A stretch of 64,000 nucleotides of DNA, from contig CANQYM010000006.1 of the NCBI GenBank assembly GCA_947628085.1, positions 1 to 64,000 of the forward strand, given 5' to 3'. Below, in pieces: positions 34,601 through 43,299 of this stretch. Each line of letters begins with the position of its first letter. Positions within the stretch are counted from its first letter, which is position 1. This DNA is from an uncultured Clostridia bacterium (GTDB lineage Bacteria > Bacillota > Clostridia > TANB77 > CAG-508). Position numbers and translations under genes: made by a program. The notes under the pieces are model-generated. The model worked only from the letters and a program-made list of their open reading frames with translations. It was not told the DNA's origin and made no database searches.

Positions 34601-35022
34601 TAGAAGATACTTTAAAAGCTATGAACTTGGTTGTGTATGTTTTAATTATTTCAGCAGGACTTCTTGCATTTATAGTTCTTTATAATTTAGCAAATATTAA
34701 TATAAGTGAAAGAATTAGAGAGCTTGCAACTATAAAAGTTTTAGGATTTTATGATAAAGAAGTTTATGATTATATAACAAGAGAAATAGTTCTTCTTACA
34801 ATTATAGGAATTTTATTAGGTTTAGTTTTTGGATATTTCTTAAGCTCATTTATTTTAAAAACTTGTGAAATAGAAATTCTTAGATTTAAGAGATTAATAA
34901 GACTTCCAAGCTATATATATGCATGTGTTATAACAATAATTTTTACTGTAATTGTAAACTTTATAACATATTTCTCTTTGAAAAAAGTAGATATGATTGA
35001 ATCATTAAAAAGTGTAGAATAG
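31609..35022 (+). CDS. FtsX-like permease with long outer coiled coil
   Basis: A 1137-residue membrane protein beginning with GTG after GAAAGGA. One helix near residues 20-40, an outer domain, then a very long coiled coil (about 210-590) rich in repeats such as AKGKKEIADGEKEIADGEKE, three helices (about 607-730) of FtsX/MacB type, a second outer domain and three more helices near the C-terminus. This is the architecture of the large clostridial FtsX-like permeases. No ATPase gene is adjacent, unlike most of its relatives. Confidence 0.85.
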   Translation: MKKALLKDSFKEIKKTYKRFISILLMAFLGVGFFAGVRATSPDMDLTIDSYLDKRNVYDIKLVSTLGLTDDDINSIKKLKNIEDVVGIFSEDVFIDFEDEEVVVKLYALEENINQVDILEGNLPQNADECIIEESMKNAKNISIGDYLEIEENLENEDEESSFKNTKLKVVGIVKSPLFISRDRGTTTLGSGKISYYMYVNKENINSDIYTEIDILAKNTKNLITLREEYNNEIQKVEDELNSIKEERQNARYHELIDEANQKLDDAQKEFDEQKADAEKKIKEAEDEIAKGKKEIADGEKEIADGEKELQEGRDEATNEFATAEGKLAEAETTIIKSQEELNKGISELEQKKKEAESGLAQLKFGIEEINKQLSDLTSKKNSVEEGLNQIAQIDSSINALNTQLNDLNKLLESEPDNKDEIGNQISAIQESISNLEGTKNYLISQGISEENLNKLNAGLSECQTQKQLLENKLNSANTELANAQNQINDAQSKLNNAWQELNNSKVTLANTKADTEAKLKSSEEELAKGKKEIADAKKELQDGEKELQDKKEEFNREIADAEAKLIDAREKLNDIETAKWYIFNREDDSGFNSFKQDTDNVKKLGEAFPIVFFIIAALISLTSMSRMVEEERVQIGTLKALGYNKMQIMSKYIIYSLLASVIGGMLGSLFGLKFFPTVIITIYQMMYDISELKVVFNAYYAFLGIGIMSVCMVGSTIYTAIKELNSTPAEMMRPKAPKIGKRVLLERIPFIWNRLNFIQKVTLRNMFRYKKRFLMTVIGICGCTALILTGFGLKDPISKIMDFQYVDVFDYDALIGLKDTLTDEEKSSLISDLENKEEISKCVQIYMSSESIKKNDIKKDTQIVVTSNPEELEKVIRLKDLKTGEKLDLNDNEIIITDKLAQLINAKIGDEVILIDSDNNEFKAKVGGITEHYISHYIYMTENLYEKTFGKDIDSNVLLTQYANEISEQEEDILSKEILKNPKVASVTLTSYLMRTIEDTLKAMNLVVYVLIISAGLLAFIVLYNLANINISERIRELATIKVLGFYDKEVYDYITREIVLLTIIGILLGLVFGYFLSSFILKTCEIEILRFKRLIRLPSYIYACVITIIFTVIVNFITYFSLKKVDMIESLKSVE

Positions 35023-35086
35023 AACTTAAAATAGTAAATTACATTATATGGAAGATTCATAAAATTAATAAATATACAAATAAAAT

Positions 35087-35115
35087 TTGTGTATTTTGGA
35101 AAATAATGGTATAAT
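35087..35115 (+). promoter_or_regulatory. Promoter of the OLE RNA
   Basis: TTGTGT (35087-35092) and TATAAT (35110-35115) with a 17-base spacer, placing the start near 35122, immediately before the structured RNA. Confidence 0.7.
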
Positions 35116-35121
35116 AACATT

Positions 35122-35690
35122 ATTGGTGCACTATTCTAGTGTATACTCCTGTTATGAGGGTGGGCCTAAAAATCTACTAAAAAGTATTATCAGTCGAAGT
35201 TTTTTGGAGAACTGCGCGTTACGCCCAGTTGTGCGTGGCTCTGAAAAAAAGTTTTTAGGATAGTTTGTAATGGCATATAAATGATTCCTAATTTCATTGA
35301 GACTTATTCAATCTGAATAGGTAAAACCATATGAATAATATGGCGGTAATGACTGTCTTGAGTGATTTATTGGGATTAATCCCACAATCATAAAAATAAT
35401 TCGGCCAAATTACTTTTATGATGGATTATGAAATTTAAATTGCAAAAGGGACTAATAACAGGCTAGGATATTAAAAGAAAATTTCTAGAGTGTTTGCTTT
35501 TAAAAAAGCATGGAAACTCGGGGATTAAGGTGCGGATTTAAGTGGTGATCTGGCGACATTTTGAAAAAAATGTGGAGCTTTTAAATGGAAACGGCTTTTT
35601 AGTAATAAAAAGTAATGCTTCGAGAAACTCTGCTAGACCTAAACCGTAAAGTTTACTCGAGTTTTCACCAATATACTTATAAAATAATAA
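35122..35690 (+). ncRNA. ole: OLE RNA (ornate, large, extremophilic)
   Basis: About 570 bases with no open frame, unusually GC-rich in places and full of local hairpins (for example GAACTGCGCG…CGCCCAGTTG, ATTATGGCGG regions), ending just before a gene for the OLE partner OapA. OLE RNAs are about 600 nt, sit directly upstream of oapA and form a membrane ribonucleoprotein needed under cold, ethanol and magnesium stress in Bacillus halodurans. I assign it by size, structure richness and its oapA neighbour; a covariance search would confirm. Confidence 0.8.
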
Positions 35691-35713
35691 CTTAATTTGG
35701 AGAAAAATATAAT

Positions 35714-36244
35714 ATGAAGGAAAAGCAAAAAAATAACAATAATTCGTGGGTAATAGTAATAGCTATTACCACATTTATTTTGTCATTATTTTTTTCATTT
35801 ATATCAAATACAGCAATATCAAATTTAAATATTATTGCTGGATTAATAGTTTTAATATTAGTAATTTTAATTGGTGTAGTATTTGACTTAATTGGTGTTG
35901 CTGTTACTGTTGCAAATGAAGAAGATTTTCACGCACAAGCTAGTAAAAAACTAAAGGGTGCAAAAACATCTATAAAAATGATAAGAAATTCAGCAAAAGT
36001 ATCTAACTTTTGCGCAGATGTAATTGGAGATATTTGTGGAGTATTAAGTGGAGCTATAAGTGCAATGATTGCTCTAAAAATTACTCAAAATTATGGAGTA
36101 AATGAAAATATACAAATAATATTTAGTGCGTTAGTTGCATCTATTACAGTTGGAGGAAAAGCAGTAACAAAAGAAATTGCAAAAAGAAATTCAACAAAAA
36201 TAGTTACAATTATAAGTAAATTTATTTCTTTTGGAGAAAAATAA
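35714..36244 (+). CDS. oapA: OapA, membrane protein partner of OLE RNA
   Basis: A 176-residue membrane protein after TTGGAGA. Helices near 12-32, 38-60 and 102-125 plus a fourth weaker one. It carries FDLIGVAVTVANEEDFHAQA, KMIRNSAKVSNFC, and DVIGD, the DxxxD motif described for OapA. OapA anchors the abundant OLE RNA at the cytoplasmic membrane as a dimer. It directly follows the OLE RNA in the usual order. No OapB or OapC gene is seen in the window. Confidence 0.85.
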   Translation: MKEKQKNNNNSWVIVIAITTFILSLFFSFISNTAISNLNIIAGLIVLILVILIGVVFDLIGVAVTVANEEDFHAQASKKLKGAKTSIKMIRNSAKVSNFCADVIGDICGVLSGAISAMIALKITQNYGVNENIQIIFSALVASITVGGKAVTKEIAKRNSTKIVTIISKFISFGEK

Positions 36245-36260
36245 TTCATATAAATATGAA

Positions 36261-36284
36261 ATGACCGCCGGATGAGGCGGTCAT
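36261..36284 (-). terminator. GC-rich terminator hairpin of the foreign gene
   Basis: ATGACCGCC (36261-36269) pairs perfectly with GGCGGTCAT (36276-36284). On the minus strand the stem is followed by a T-rich tract, so it is more likely the terminator of the GC-rich minus-strand gene than of oapA. Confidence 0.6.
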
Positions 36285-36354
36285 TACCTTTATCTAAGAC
36301 TAATGGAATCTGTTGATAAAGGATTTAGAAGGTAGAAGCTGTGAAAACGCTCCC

Positions 36355-37005
36355 TTACATGATTACGTGCGTCTCCACAAACTCATCGTGCCCGATGCGG
36401 TACACTCCTTTGTCAGTGATGATGAGATAGTCGCCGACTTGAAGTTGAGTGCTTTCGCCCTCACCATTCTCATTGACTTCCATCCACTGATCAACGCAGG
36501 CAGTGACACCCGAATCGTACAGCTCCTGCGTGACTTCGATGCAGCGACGTTCCTCGGAGACAGTGGTGACCAGAAGAAGATCTCTCTTCATACTGGCAAA
36601 CATATCGGCGAGCATCTTCTTATCGGCCTCGTCAGAGATGCCATTCAGAACGATGCAGAGGTTGATGATGCCTTCGGCCGAATTGGTGCCTACGACTTTG
36701 ACGTCTTTGGCGCTGGAAACTTTGGAGAATTTCCAGCAATAGCAATCGGGACGACCGGACATCAGAACCTTGCCACCGATGATACGAAGCACCGTCTGAT
36801 AAACGGCCTCATCGTAGATGTTACCATCGGGCTGCTCCTTGGTGCTGATGCACTGTCTGAAGATGAGCCCCATGAGGCCAAGCTCCGGCCACTTGGGGAA
36901 AACGATGTTTTGCATCTCAAGCTTCAGGCAGTTCCGCTGGCAGTTCAGCGCAACGCTTTTGGTGATGATCTCCTGGGTAGTGTTATGTTTGTTCAGCTTA
37001 GCCAT
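36355..37005 (-). CDS. GC-rich foreign gene of unknown function
   Basis: A 216-residue protein starting at ATG 37005 after a perfect AGGAGGT on the minus strand. Its codon use (CTG, GCC, GTC and even CGG at 36934-36936) and GC content differ sharply from every neighbour, and the composition changes abruptly at both edges (about 36255 and 37010), so it was acquired recently. The N-terminal third is Cys-rich (NCQRNCLKLE…), and the C-terminal part has QVGDYLIITDKGVYRIGHDE, a small beta structure. I recognise no family. The plus-strand frame over the same bases lacks a ribosome site and is a shadow. Confidence 0.7.
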   Translation of the reverse strand: MAKLNKHNTTQEIITKSVALNCQRNCLKLEMQNIVFPKWPELGLMGLIFRQCISTKEQPDGNIYDEAVYQTVLRIIGGKVLMSGRPDCYCWKFSKVSSAKDVKVVGTNSAEGIINLCIVLNGISDEADKKMLADMFASMKRDLLLVTTVSEERRCIEVTQELYDSGVTACVDQWMEVNENGEGESTQLQVGDYLIITDKGVYRIGHDEFVETHVIM

Positions 37006-37180
37006 TTTTAAATACCTCCTAAAATTTTTTAAAGTAGCTTATGGCTCTTACAATATAATTATACCATATTTTACATAAACATACAATTAACAAATTTATG
37101 TAAAATTATTAATCGCAAATTTATTTATTCCTTGATAATTAATAAATTTGTGATATACTAATTACATTAAAGGAGAGAAA

Positions 37181-38197
37181 ATGAATTTAAGTTATGATGC
37201 CTTAAATAAAAGTATTGATTCAGAATTAAATCCATTATATTTGTTATATGGAAGTGAACAATATTTAATAGAAACTACTGTTAATAAAATAAAAAAGAAA
37301 TTCGGAGAGAAAATATTAGGAATAAATCATATCTTAATCGATGAGTCAAATTTAGAAGACATTATTTCTAATATTCAAATGCCTGCTTTTGGATATGATA
37401 AAAAGCTTATAATAGTTAAAAGTGCAAGTTTATTTAAAAAAGATGGAAGGAAAAAAGAAGACACTCCAATTCAAGAAAAAATAGCAAATTACATAAAAGA
37501 AAACATAGATATTATAAAAGAATCAGTTATTCTAATTTTTATTAGTCAGGAAGCAGATAAAACAGTTGTATTTGAAGAAATAGAAAAAAACGGAATAGTT
37601 TCTCAAATTGAAGAATTAAAACCATTTCAACTAGTAAAAAAATTAAAGCAAATATGTTCTTTATATAAAGTAAATGTAGATGATATAACATTAAATTATT
37701 TAATAGAAACAAGTGGAACAAATCTTCAAAATTTAATAAATGAAATAAGAAAACTAATTGAGCATGCAGGAGAAAATGGAACTATAACAATAGATGACGT
37801 AAACAATTTATCAATAAAACAAATTGAAAGTATTATTTTTGATCTTACAGATAATTTAGCAATTAGAAAAATAGATAAAGCACTAGAAATTTTAGATAAT
37901 TTAATATATCAAAAAGAACCTGCGCAAAAAATATTAATAACATTATATAATCACTTCAAAAAATTATATTTATGCTCAATTGCAATAGAAGAAAATAAAG
38001 ATATAGTATTTTCTTTAGGATTAAAACCAAATCAAACTTTTTTAGTAAATAAATATAGAAAGCAATTATCTTATTTCAAAAAAAATGAGTTAAGAGAGTT
38101 TTTAAAAGCTTTTATAGAATTAGACTATAATTCAAAAAATGGAAAAATAGATATAGATGTTGGATTAAGAAGTATATTATGCTATTATTGTAGATAA
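37181..38197 (+). CDS. holA: DNA polymerase III delta subunit
   Basis: A 338-residue protein after AAAGGAGAG. It follows HolA throughout: the N-terminal PLYLLYGSEQYLIE, the middle IFISQEADKTVVFEEIEKNG, then LIETSGTNLQNLINEIRKL and IFDLTDNLAIR. Delta loads the beta clamp together with the clamp loader tau/gamma and delta-prime. It is a single gene between the foreign gene and dapL, with no terminator visible upstream of it. Confidence 0.95.
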   Translation: MNLSYDALNKSIDSELNPLYLLYGSEQYLIETTVNKIKKKFGEKILGINHILIDESNLEDIISNIQMPAFGYDKKLIIVKSASLFKKDGRKKEDTPIQEKIANYIKENIDIIKESVILIFISQEADKTVVFEEIEKNGIVSQIEELKPFQLVKKLKQICSLYKVNVDDITLNYLIETSGTNLQNLINEIRKLIEHAGENGTITIDDVNNLSIKQIESIIFDLTDNLAIRKIDKALEILDNLIYQKEPAQKILITLYNHFKKLYLCSIAIEENKDIVFSLGLKPNQTFLVNKYRKQLSYFKKNELREFLKAFIELDYNSKNGKIDIDVGLRSILCYYCR

Positions 38198-38305
38198 ACT
38201 ATAGAAGAATAATTACTTGAAAAATTGCATTTATAATGATATAAGTGTATAAAGTAAAAAATAATAATTTATTATTACTTTCAGCAAAATATTATGGAGA
38301 ATATT

Positions 38306-39538
38306 ATGATTACTATTAACGAAAATTTTTTAAATCTACAAAACAATTATCTTTTTTCTACAATAGCAAAAAAAGTCGATGACTTTAAGCTAAAAAATCC
38401 AGAAAAAAAGATTATAAAATTAGGAATAGGAGATGTTACAAGACCAATAGCACCAGTAGTTTTAGAGGCAATGCATAAAGCTATTGATGAACAAGGAAAT
38501 TTAGAAACATTTAGAGGATATGGACCAGAACAAGGATATGAATTTTTAAGAGAAAAAATCGCAGAATTTGATTATGCGAGAAGAGGAGTAAAAATATCTC
38601 CTGATGAAATTTTTGTATCAGATGGTGCAAAATGTGATTGTGGAAACATAGGAGACATTTTAGGAACAGATAATGTAGTGGCAATTACAGACCCAGTTTA
38701 TCCAGTATATTTAGATACAAATGTTATGTCAGGAAGAAGTGGAAATTATAATAACAAAACTGGTAAATATGAAAAAATAATTTATATTCCAGTTACTGCT
38801 GAAAATAATTTCATTCCAGAATTTCCAAAAGAAATTCCAGATATGATTTATTTATGTTTTCCAAACAATCCAACTGGAACAACACTTTCAAAAGAAGAAT
38901 TAAAAAAATGGGTTGATTATGCAAGAAAAAATAAAATATTAATTTTGTTTGATTCTGCATATGAGATATTTATTTCTGAAGAGAATGTACCACACACTAT
39001 ATATGAAATAGATGGAGCAAAAGAAGTTGCTATAGAATTTAGAAGTTTTTCTAAAACTGCTGGATTTACAGGACTAAGATGTGCTTATACTGTTATACCA
39101 AAAGAATTAAAAGTTTATACTAAACAAGGAAAAGAAGTAAATTTAATATCTTTATGGGATAGAAGACAGGGAACAAAATTTAATGGTGTTTCATATCCAG
39201 TTCAAAGAGGTGCTGAAGCCATTTATTCAGAAGAAGGTCAAAAGCAAATAAAAGAAAATATATTATACTATATGAATAATGCAAAAATAATTAAAGAAGG
39301 ACTACAAGAAGCAGGCTATACTGTTTATGGTGGTAAAAATGCACCTTATATTTGGCTTAAAATACCAAGTGGATTAACTTCATGGGAATTTTTTGATAAA
39401 CTATTAAATGAAGTAAATGTTGTTGGAACTCCAGGTGTAGGCTTTGGACCAAGTGGAGAAGGATATTTTAGATTAACTGCTTTTGGAACAAAAGAAAATA
39501 CTATAGAGGCTATTGAAAGAATTAAAAATATGAAATAA
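38306..39538 (+). CDS. dapL: LL-diaminopimelate aminotransferase
   Basis: I start at ATG 38306 ([24 protein letters not shown]), which fits the family and has GGAGA before it; an ATG at 38294 lies in that site. The 410-residue PLP enzyme has [24 protein letters not shown] and the Lys of [17 protein letters not shown]. It converts tetrahydrodipicolinate directly to LL-diaminopimelate for lysine and peptidoglycan, the short route used by many Clostridia and methanogens. Confidence 0.93.
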   Translation: MITINENFLNLQNNYLFSTIAKKVDDFKLKNPEKKIIKLGIGDVTRPIAPVVLEAMHKAIDEQGNLETFRGYGPEQGYEFLREKIAEFDYARRGVKISPDEIFVSDGAKCDCGNIGDILGTDNVVAITDPVYPVYLDTNVMSGRSGNYNNKTGKYEKIIYIPVTAENNFIPEFPKEIPDMIYLCFPNNPTGTTLSKEELKKWVDYARKNKILILFDSAYEIFISEENVPHTIYEIDGAKEVAIEFRSFSKTAGFTGLRCAYTVIPKELKVYTKQGKEVNLISLWDRRQGTKFNGVSYPVQRGAEAIYSEEGQKQIKENILYYMNNAKIIKEGLQEAGYTVYGGKNAPYIWLKIPSGLTSWEFFDKLLNEVNVVGTPGVGFGPSGEGYFRLTAFGTKENTIEAIERIKNMK

Positions 39539-39565
39539 TTAAATAAAATTTAGGGGGAAAAATTT

Positions 39566-41074
39566 ATGTCTGAAGTATTAAAAGATGTATCAAGAACTTT
39601 TAATGAATTTCTTTTATTACCAAACTTAACTGATGAAAGGTGTATTCCAAATAATGTAAGTTTGAAAACACCACTTGTAAAATTTAAAAAAGGAGAGGAA
39701 CCAAAGTATAGTTTAAACATACCAATGGTTTCTGCAATTATGCAATCTGTTTCAGGAGAAAAAATGGCAATTTCACTTGCAAGAGAAGGTGGATGTTCTT
39801 TTATATTTGGAGCACAATCAATAGAATCACAAGCTCAAATGGTAAGAAATGTAAAAAAATATAAAGCAGGATTTGTAACTAGTGATTCTAATGTTACAAG
39901 TACAACAACTATTAAAGAATTAATGGAATTAATTGAAGAAACTGGACATTCAACAGTAATGATAACAGAAGATGGTACAGCAACAGGAAAATTTTTAGGA
40001 TTGGTTACAGACAAGGATTTTAGACTATCTAGAGTTGACGTAAATGACAAAGTAAGTAATTATATGGTCCCTAAAGAAAAAATTGTTTTTGCAAGAAAAG
40101 GAATTTCTTTACATGAAGCAAATGATATAATTTGGGACAACAAAATAAGTTGTTTACCTATATTAGATGAAAATGATAATTTACATAGTTTAGTTTTTAG
40201 AAAAGATTATGAATCAGATAAAGAAAATCCATATTCTTTATTAGATGAAAATAAGAGATTTATTGTAGGAGCAGGAATAAATACTAGAGATTATGAGGAA
40301 AGAATACCAGCATTAGTAGATGCAGGTGTTGATTTAATTTGTATGGATTCATCAGATGGATTTTCTGTATGGCAAAAAAATACAATAGATTGGGTTAGAA
40401 AAAAATATGGAAATTCTGTAAAAATCGGTGCAGGAAATGTTGTAGATAAAGAAGGATTTTACTACTTAGCAGAGAATGGAGCAGACTTCATAAAAGTTGG
40501 AGTAGGTGGTGGATCAATTTGTATAACTCGTGAAACAAAAGGAATAGGTAGAGGCCAGGCATCTGCTTTAATTGATGTTGTTGAAGCAAGAAATGAGTAT
40601 TATAATCGTACAGGAATTTATATTCCAATTTGCTCTGATGGAGGAATTGTTCATGACTATCATATAACATTAGCTTTGGCAATGGGAGCTGATTTTGTTA
40701 TGATGGGAAGATATTTTGCAAGATTTGATGAAAGCCCTTCAAGAGTTGTTAAAAGAAATGGTACTTTTATGAAAGAATATTGGGGTGAAGGTTCAAATAG
40801 AGCTAGAAACTGGCAAAGATATGACTTAGGTGGAGAAGCTAAAAACAAATTAGTATTTGAAGAAGGTGTTGATTCTCTTATACCTTATGCAGGAAGATTA
40901 AAAGATAATGTAGCTATTACAGTTGCCAAAATAAAATCTACAATGTGTAACTGCGGAGCAATAACAATAAAAGAATTCCAAGAAAAAGCTAGATTAACTG
41001 TAGTTTCTAATGTTAGCATAAAAGAAGGCGGAGCACATGATGTTATGCTAAAAGATTATGAAGGTAGAAGATAA
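39566..41074 (+). CDS. guaB: IMP dehydrogenase, Tritrichomonas-like type
   Basis: A 502-residue enzyme after GGGGGAAA. It has the (beta/alpha)8 barrel interrupted by two CBS domains (about 95-220), the catalytic Cys loop [19 protein letters not shown], and the flap [19 protein letters not shown]. It oxidises IMP to XMP, the first committed step to GMP. The loop and the flap are much closer to those of Tritrichomonas foetus IMPDH than to typical bacterial enzymes (GIGPGSICTTR). The gene is between dapL and a HAD phosphatase. Confidence 0.93.
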   Translation: MSEVLKDVSRTFNEFLLLPNLTDERCIPNNVSLKTPLVKFKKGEEPKYSLNIPMVSAIMQSVSGEKMAISLAREGGCSFIFGAQSIESQAQMVRNVKKYKAGFVTSDSNVTSTTTIKELMELIEETGHSTVMITEDGTATGKFLGLVTDKDFRLSRVDVNDKVSNYMVPKEKIVFARKGISLHEANDIIWDNKISCLPILDENDNLHSLVFRKDYESDKENPYSLLDENKRFIVGAGINTRDYEERIPALVDAGVDLICMDSSDGFSVWQKNTIDWVRKKYGNSVKIGAGNVVDKEGFYYLAENGADFIKVGVGGGSICITRETKGIGRGQASALIDVVEARNEYYNRTGIYIPICSDGGIVHDYHITLALAMGADFVMMGRYFARFDESPSRVVKRNGTFMKEYWGEGSNRARNWQRYDLGGEAKNKLVFEEGVDSLIPYAGRLKDNVAITVAKIKSTMCNCGAITIKEFQEKARLTVVSNVSIKEGGAHDVMLKDYEGRR

Positions 41075-41095
41075 ATTTTTAAATAGGAGAATTTA

Positions 41096-41593
41096 ATGAA
41101 CTTTTGTGAAAAAATAAAACAAATTTGTAGTAAATATAATAAGGTCGCATTATTTGTAGATATGGATGGAACAATTGCTGAATATAAAGTTTATCAAGAT
41201 GGATTTATTACTAATGAAACTAAAGAGCTTTTCTTAAATTCTATGCCTATGCGAGTAATAATAAATGAACTTGAAAAAATAAATGAAATAGCAAATTTAG
41301 ATATATTTATTTTAACTTTATCAAAAAGCAAAATAATAGAAGAAGAAAAAAAGGAATGGCTTAAAAAATATGTTCCTTTCATAAAAAAAGAAAATTACAT
41401 AATTTTAGTTAAAGAAAGAAATGAATATAATCCAATAACAAGACCTTATGTGAAATGTGAAAAAATGGAAGAAAAATTAAAATATTATGATTATGTGATG
41501 CTATTAGATGATGATCATAATATTTTAAAAGAAACTCAAAAAAAATTAAAAAACAACGGAGAAGTATTTCATATTTCTTCAGTACTAGTATAG
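41096..41593 (+). CDS. HAD-superfamily phosphatase (5'-nucleotidase-like)
   Basis: A 165-residue protein after TAGGAG. Motif I is FVDMDGTIAEY (nucleophile Asp and acid Asp), and the C-terminal motif is LLDDDHNIL (metal Asp pair); a Thr-containing LTLSKS is motif II. The small size and the motif IV spacing resemble the 5'(3')-deoxyribonucleotidase type. It could dephosphorylate nucleotides. Followed 12 bases later by the zeta-like kinase gene, so they may be coexpressed. Confidence 0.75.
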   Translation: MNFCEKIKQICSKYNKVALFVDMDGTIAEYKVYQDGFITNETKELFLNSMPMRVIINELEKINEIANLDIFILTLSKSKIIEEEKKEWLKKYVPFIKKENYIILVKERNEYNPITRPYVKCEKMEEKLKYYDYVMLLDDDHNILKETQKKLKNNGEVFHISSVLV

Positions 41594-41605
41594 AAGGAGT
41601 AACTT

Positions 41606-42529
41606 ATGTCTTTGGAAAACGAAGAAAACTTAGAAGAAGAAAGAAAAAAATGGACACTTACAAAAGAAGAATATGAAAAAAACCTTGATTCAATTTTTAA
41701 TGAATTAATTATAACTGGAAATGTTAGACCATCTGAACATCCTACAGTTGTTATGGTAGGAGGTCAATCTGGTGGAGGAAAAACTTTACTTGTTAATAAA
41801 GAATTAGAAAAATTACCAGAAGGAGCTATAATAATAGACCAAGATGTGTTAAAAGCATCACATCCACAACATGAAGAAATTCAAAGTACATATACAGAAA
41901 GAGAAGAATTTTTACTACTTAAAAAATATGTACATCAAATAATTAAAGATATAGTAGATAGAGCTTCAGAAAGAGGATACAATATAATATTAGAAACAGC
42001 ATTAAGAAATTCATCAAAATTTATTGAACATACGAAGAACTTAAGAGAAAAAGGATATAGAGCAAGATTATCTGTGTTAGCTGTTTCACCAGATGAAGCT
42101 AATTTATCAATGTTTACAAGATATTGTAAATTCTTAAAAGAAAAAGGTGAATGTAGAAGAAATACTAGAGTAGATAAAGACTCAGTTGAAAAAATTCCTT
42201 TAAATATAGAGAAAATGGAAAAAATGGGAATTTTTGATGAAATAGTTATTAGTACTAGAGGAAATGAAGAAACAAATTTCTCTCCAATTCAAGTATATTC
42301 TAGAAGAGAAACTCCAAATGTGAGTGCTACTCAAACTTATAGGAATATAGTAAGTGGTTTAAAAGTAGAACCAGAAGAATTTGAAACCAGATATTTAGAA
42401 ATAAGAAAAAAACTAGAAAGCTATGGAGAAACAGAACAAATTGAAAGATTAGATAGTTTTCATGATGAATTTATGTCTAGAGAAGAAAATCACAGAAAAT
42501 CACCAGAATTTCCTGATTTTGACGACTAA
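41606..42529 (+). CDS. Zeta-toxin-like kinase
   Basis: A 307-residue P-loop protein after GAAGGAG. Walker A GGQSGGGKT (about 52-60), IIDQDVLKASHP, then ILETALRNSSKF with the acidic base region and an Arg-rich lid, LSMFTRYC…GECRRNTRVD, as in zeta toxins (UDP-N-acetylglucosamine kinases that block cell-wall synthesis). A helical, charged protein of 66 residues follows (42562) in place of the usual upstream epsilon antitoxin. It might be a chromosomal, non-toxic homologue; activity unknown. Confidence 0.75.
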   Translation: MSLENEENLEEERKKWTLTKEEYEKNLDSIFNELIITGNVRPSEHPTVVMVGGQSGGGKTLLVNKELEKLPEGAIIIDQDVLKASHPQHEEIQSTYTEREEFLLLKKYVHQIIKDIVDRASERGYNIILETALRNSSKFIEHTKNLREKGYRARLSVLAVSPDEANLSMFTRYCKFLKEKGECRRNTRVDKDSVEKIPLNIEKMEKMGIFDEIVISTRGNEETNFSPIQVYSRRETPNVSATQTYRNIVSGLKVEPEEFETRYLEIRKKLESYGETEQIERLDSFHDEFMSREENHRKSPEFPDFDD

Positions 42530-42561
42530 CAAATTAAATAGAGGAAGGAAAAAAATTTAAT

Positions 42562-42762
42562 ATGAATACAAAATGTGATGACTATATAAATAATGTGGAA
42601 TATGCTAAATTTGTTATGAATGAAAAACTAAATAAAGCTAGAACAAAATTTAATCAAGAAAAAAATGAAGAAAACAAAAAAGAATATTTGAGTTTAATTA
42701 ATGATTTAAGAAAAATAAACTTATCAGATGAAGAAGTTATTAAAAAATATGTAAAGGAGTAG
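42562..42762 (+). CDS. Small helical protein next to zeta-like kinase
   Basis: A 66-residue charged protein (CDDYINNVEYAKFVM…NDLRKINLSDEE) after GAGGAAGG, predicted as three helices. It directly follows the zeta-like kinase, and three helices is also the shape of the epsilon antitoxin, but no sequence link is visible. Candidate partner only. Confidence 0.5.
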   Translation: MNTKCDDYINNVEYAKFVMNEKLNKARTKFNQEKNEENKKEYLSLINDLRKINLSDEEVIKKYVKE

Positions 42763-42765
42763 GAA

Positions 42766-43284
42766 ATGGCAGGATATGTTATTCATCTAGCTGTTGGAGA
42801 AGAATTTATTAGAAATTTTCCTAATGAAATTAAGAATTATGAAGAATTTATTAAAGGAATAATTTATCCAGATTCTGTTAGTGATAAAGCTATAACACAT
42901 TATGGAGAAAAAAGCAGCAATGTTAATTTAAAAGCTTTTTTTGATGAAAATGATATAGAAAGCGATTTTAACAAAGGATATTTTTTACATTTAGTTACTG
43001 ATTACTTATTTTATAATAAGTTTTTAACTATATTTTCTAAGGAATATGTATATAATGACTATGATATACTAAATAAAAAATTAGAAGAAAAATTTAAAGT
43101 AAAAATACCTATTGAAATTAAAGGAAAAGTTTTTTATAAAGATGGAGAAACAAAAATTTTAAATTTAGATGAGGTAATAAAATTTATAGAAAATACTGCA
43201 AAATATGACTTAAATTACATAAGAGAAGCTGTTTTAAAAAATGATAAAAACTGGCTTGAAATTAGACTATTGAAAAGAATTTAA
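42766..43284 (+). CDS. Zinc-dependent phospholipase C-like (PF00882-type) protein
   Basis: A 172-residue, mostly helical protein starting 3 bases after the previous stop. His at residue 7 (MAGYVIHLAVG), GIIYPDSVSD, a His in KAITHYGEK, and FLHLVTDYLFYN are the spaced metal ligands of the zinc-dependent phospholipase C/S1-P1 nuclease fold, which in clostridia includes many small proteins of unknown substrate. No signal peptide is seen, so it acts inside the cell. Confidence 0.65.
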   Translation: MAGYVIHLAVGEEFIRNFPNEIKNYEEFIKGIIYPDSVSDKAITHYGEKSSNVNLKAFFDENDIESDFNKGYFLHLVTDYLFYNKFLTIFSKEYVYNDYDILNKKLEEKFKVKIPIEIKGKVFYKDGETKILNLDEVIKFIENTAKYDLNYIREAVLKNDKNWLEIRLLKRI

Positions 43285-43299
43285 AGGAGATTTTTATAA

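Noticed and set aside
35122-35690. RNase P RNA, tmRNA or a group II intron
   Set aside because: The GAGGAAAGTC-type RNase P core, the tmRNA acceptor ends and a domain V hairpin are all missing, whereas oapA next to it fits OLE.
36313-37011. Plus-strand ORF of 232 residues
   Set aside because: It has no ribosome site, and the minus-strand frame over the same bases has a perfect one; the long plus-strand frame follows from high GC content.
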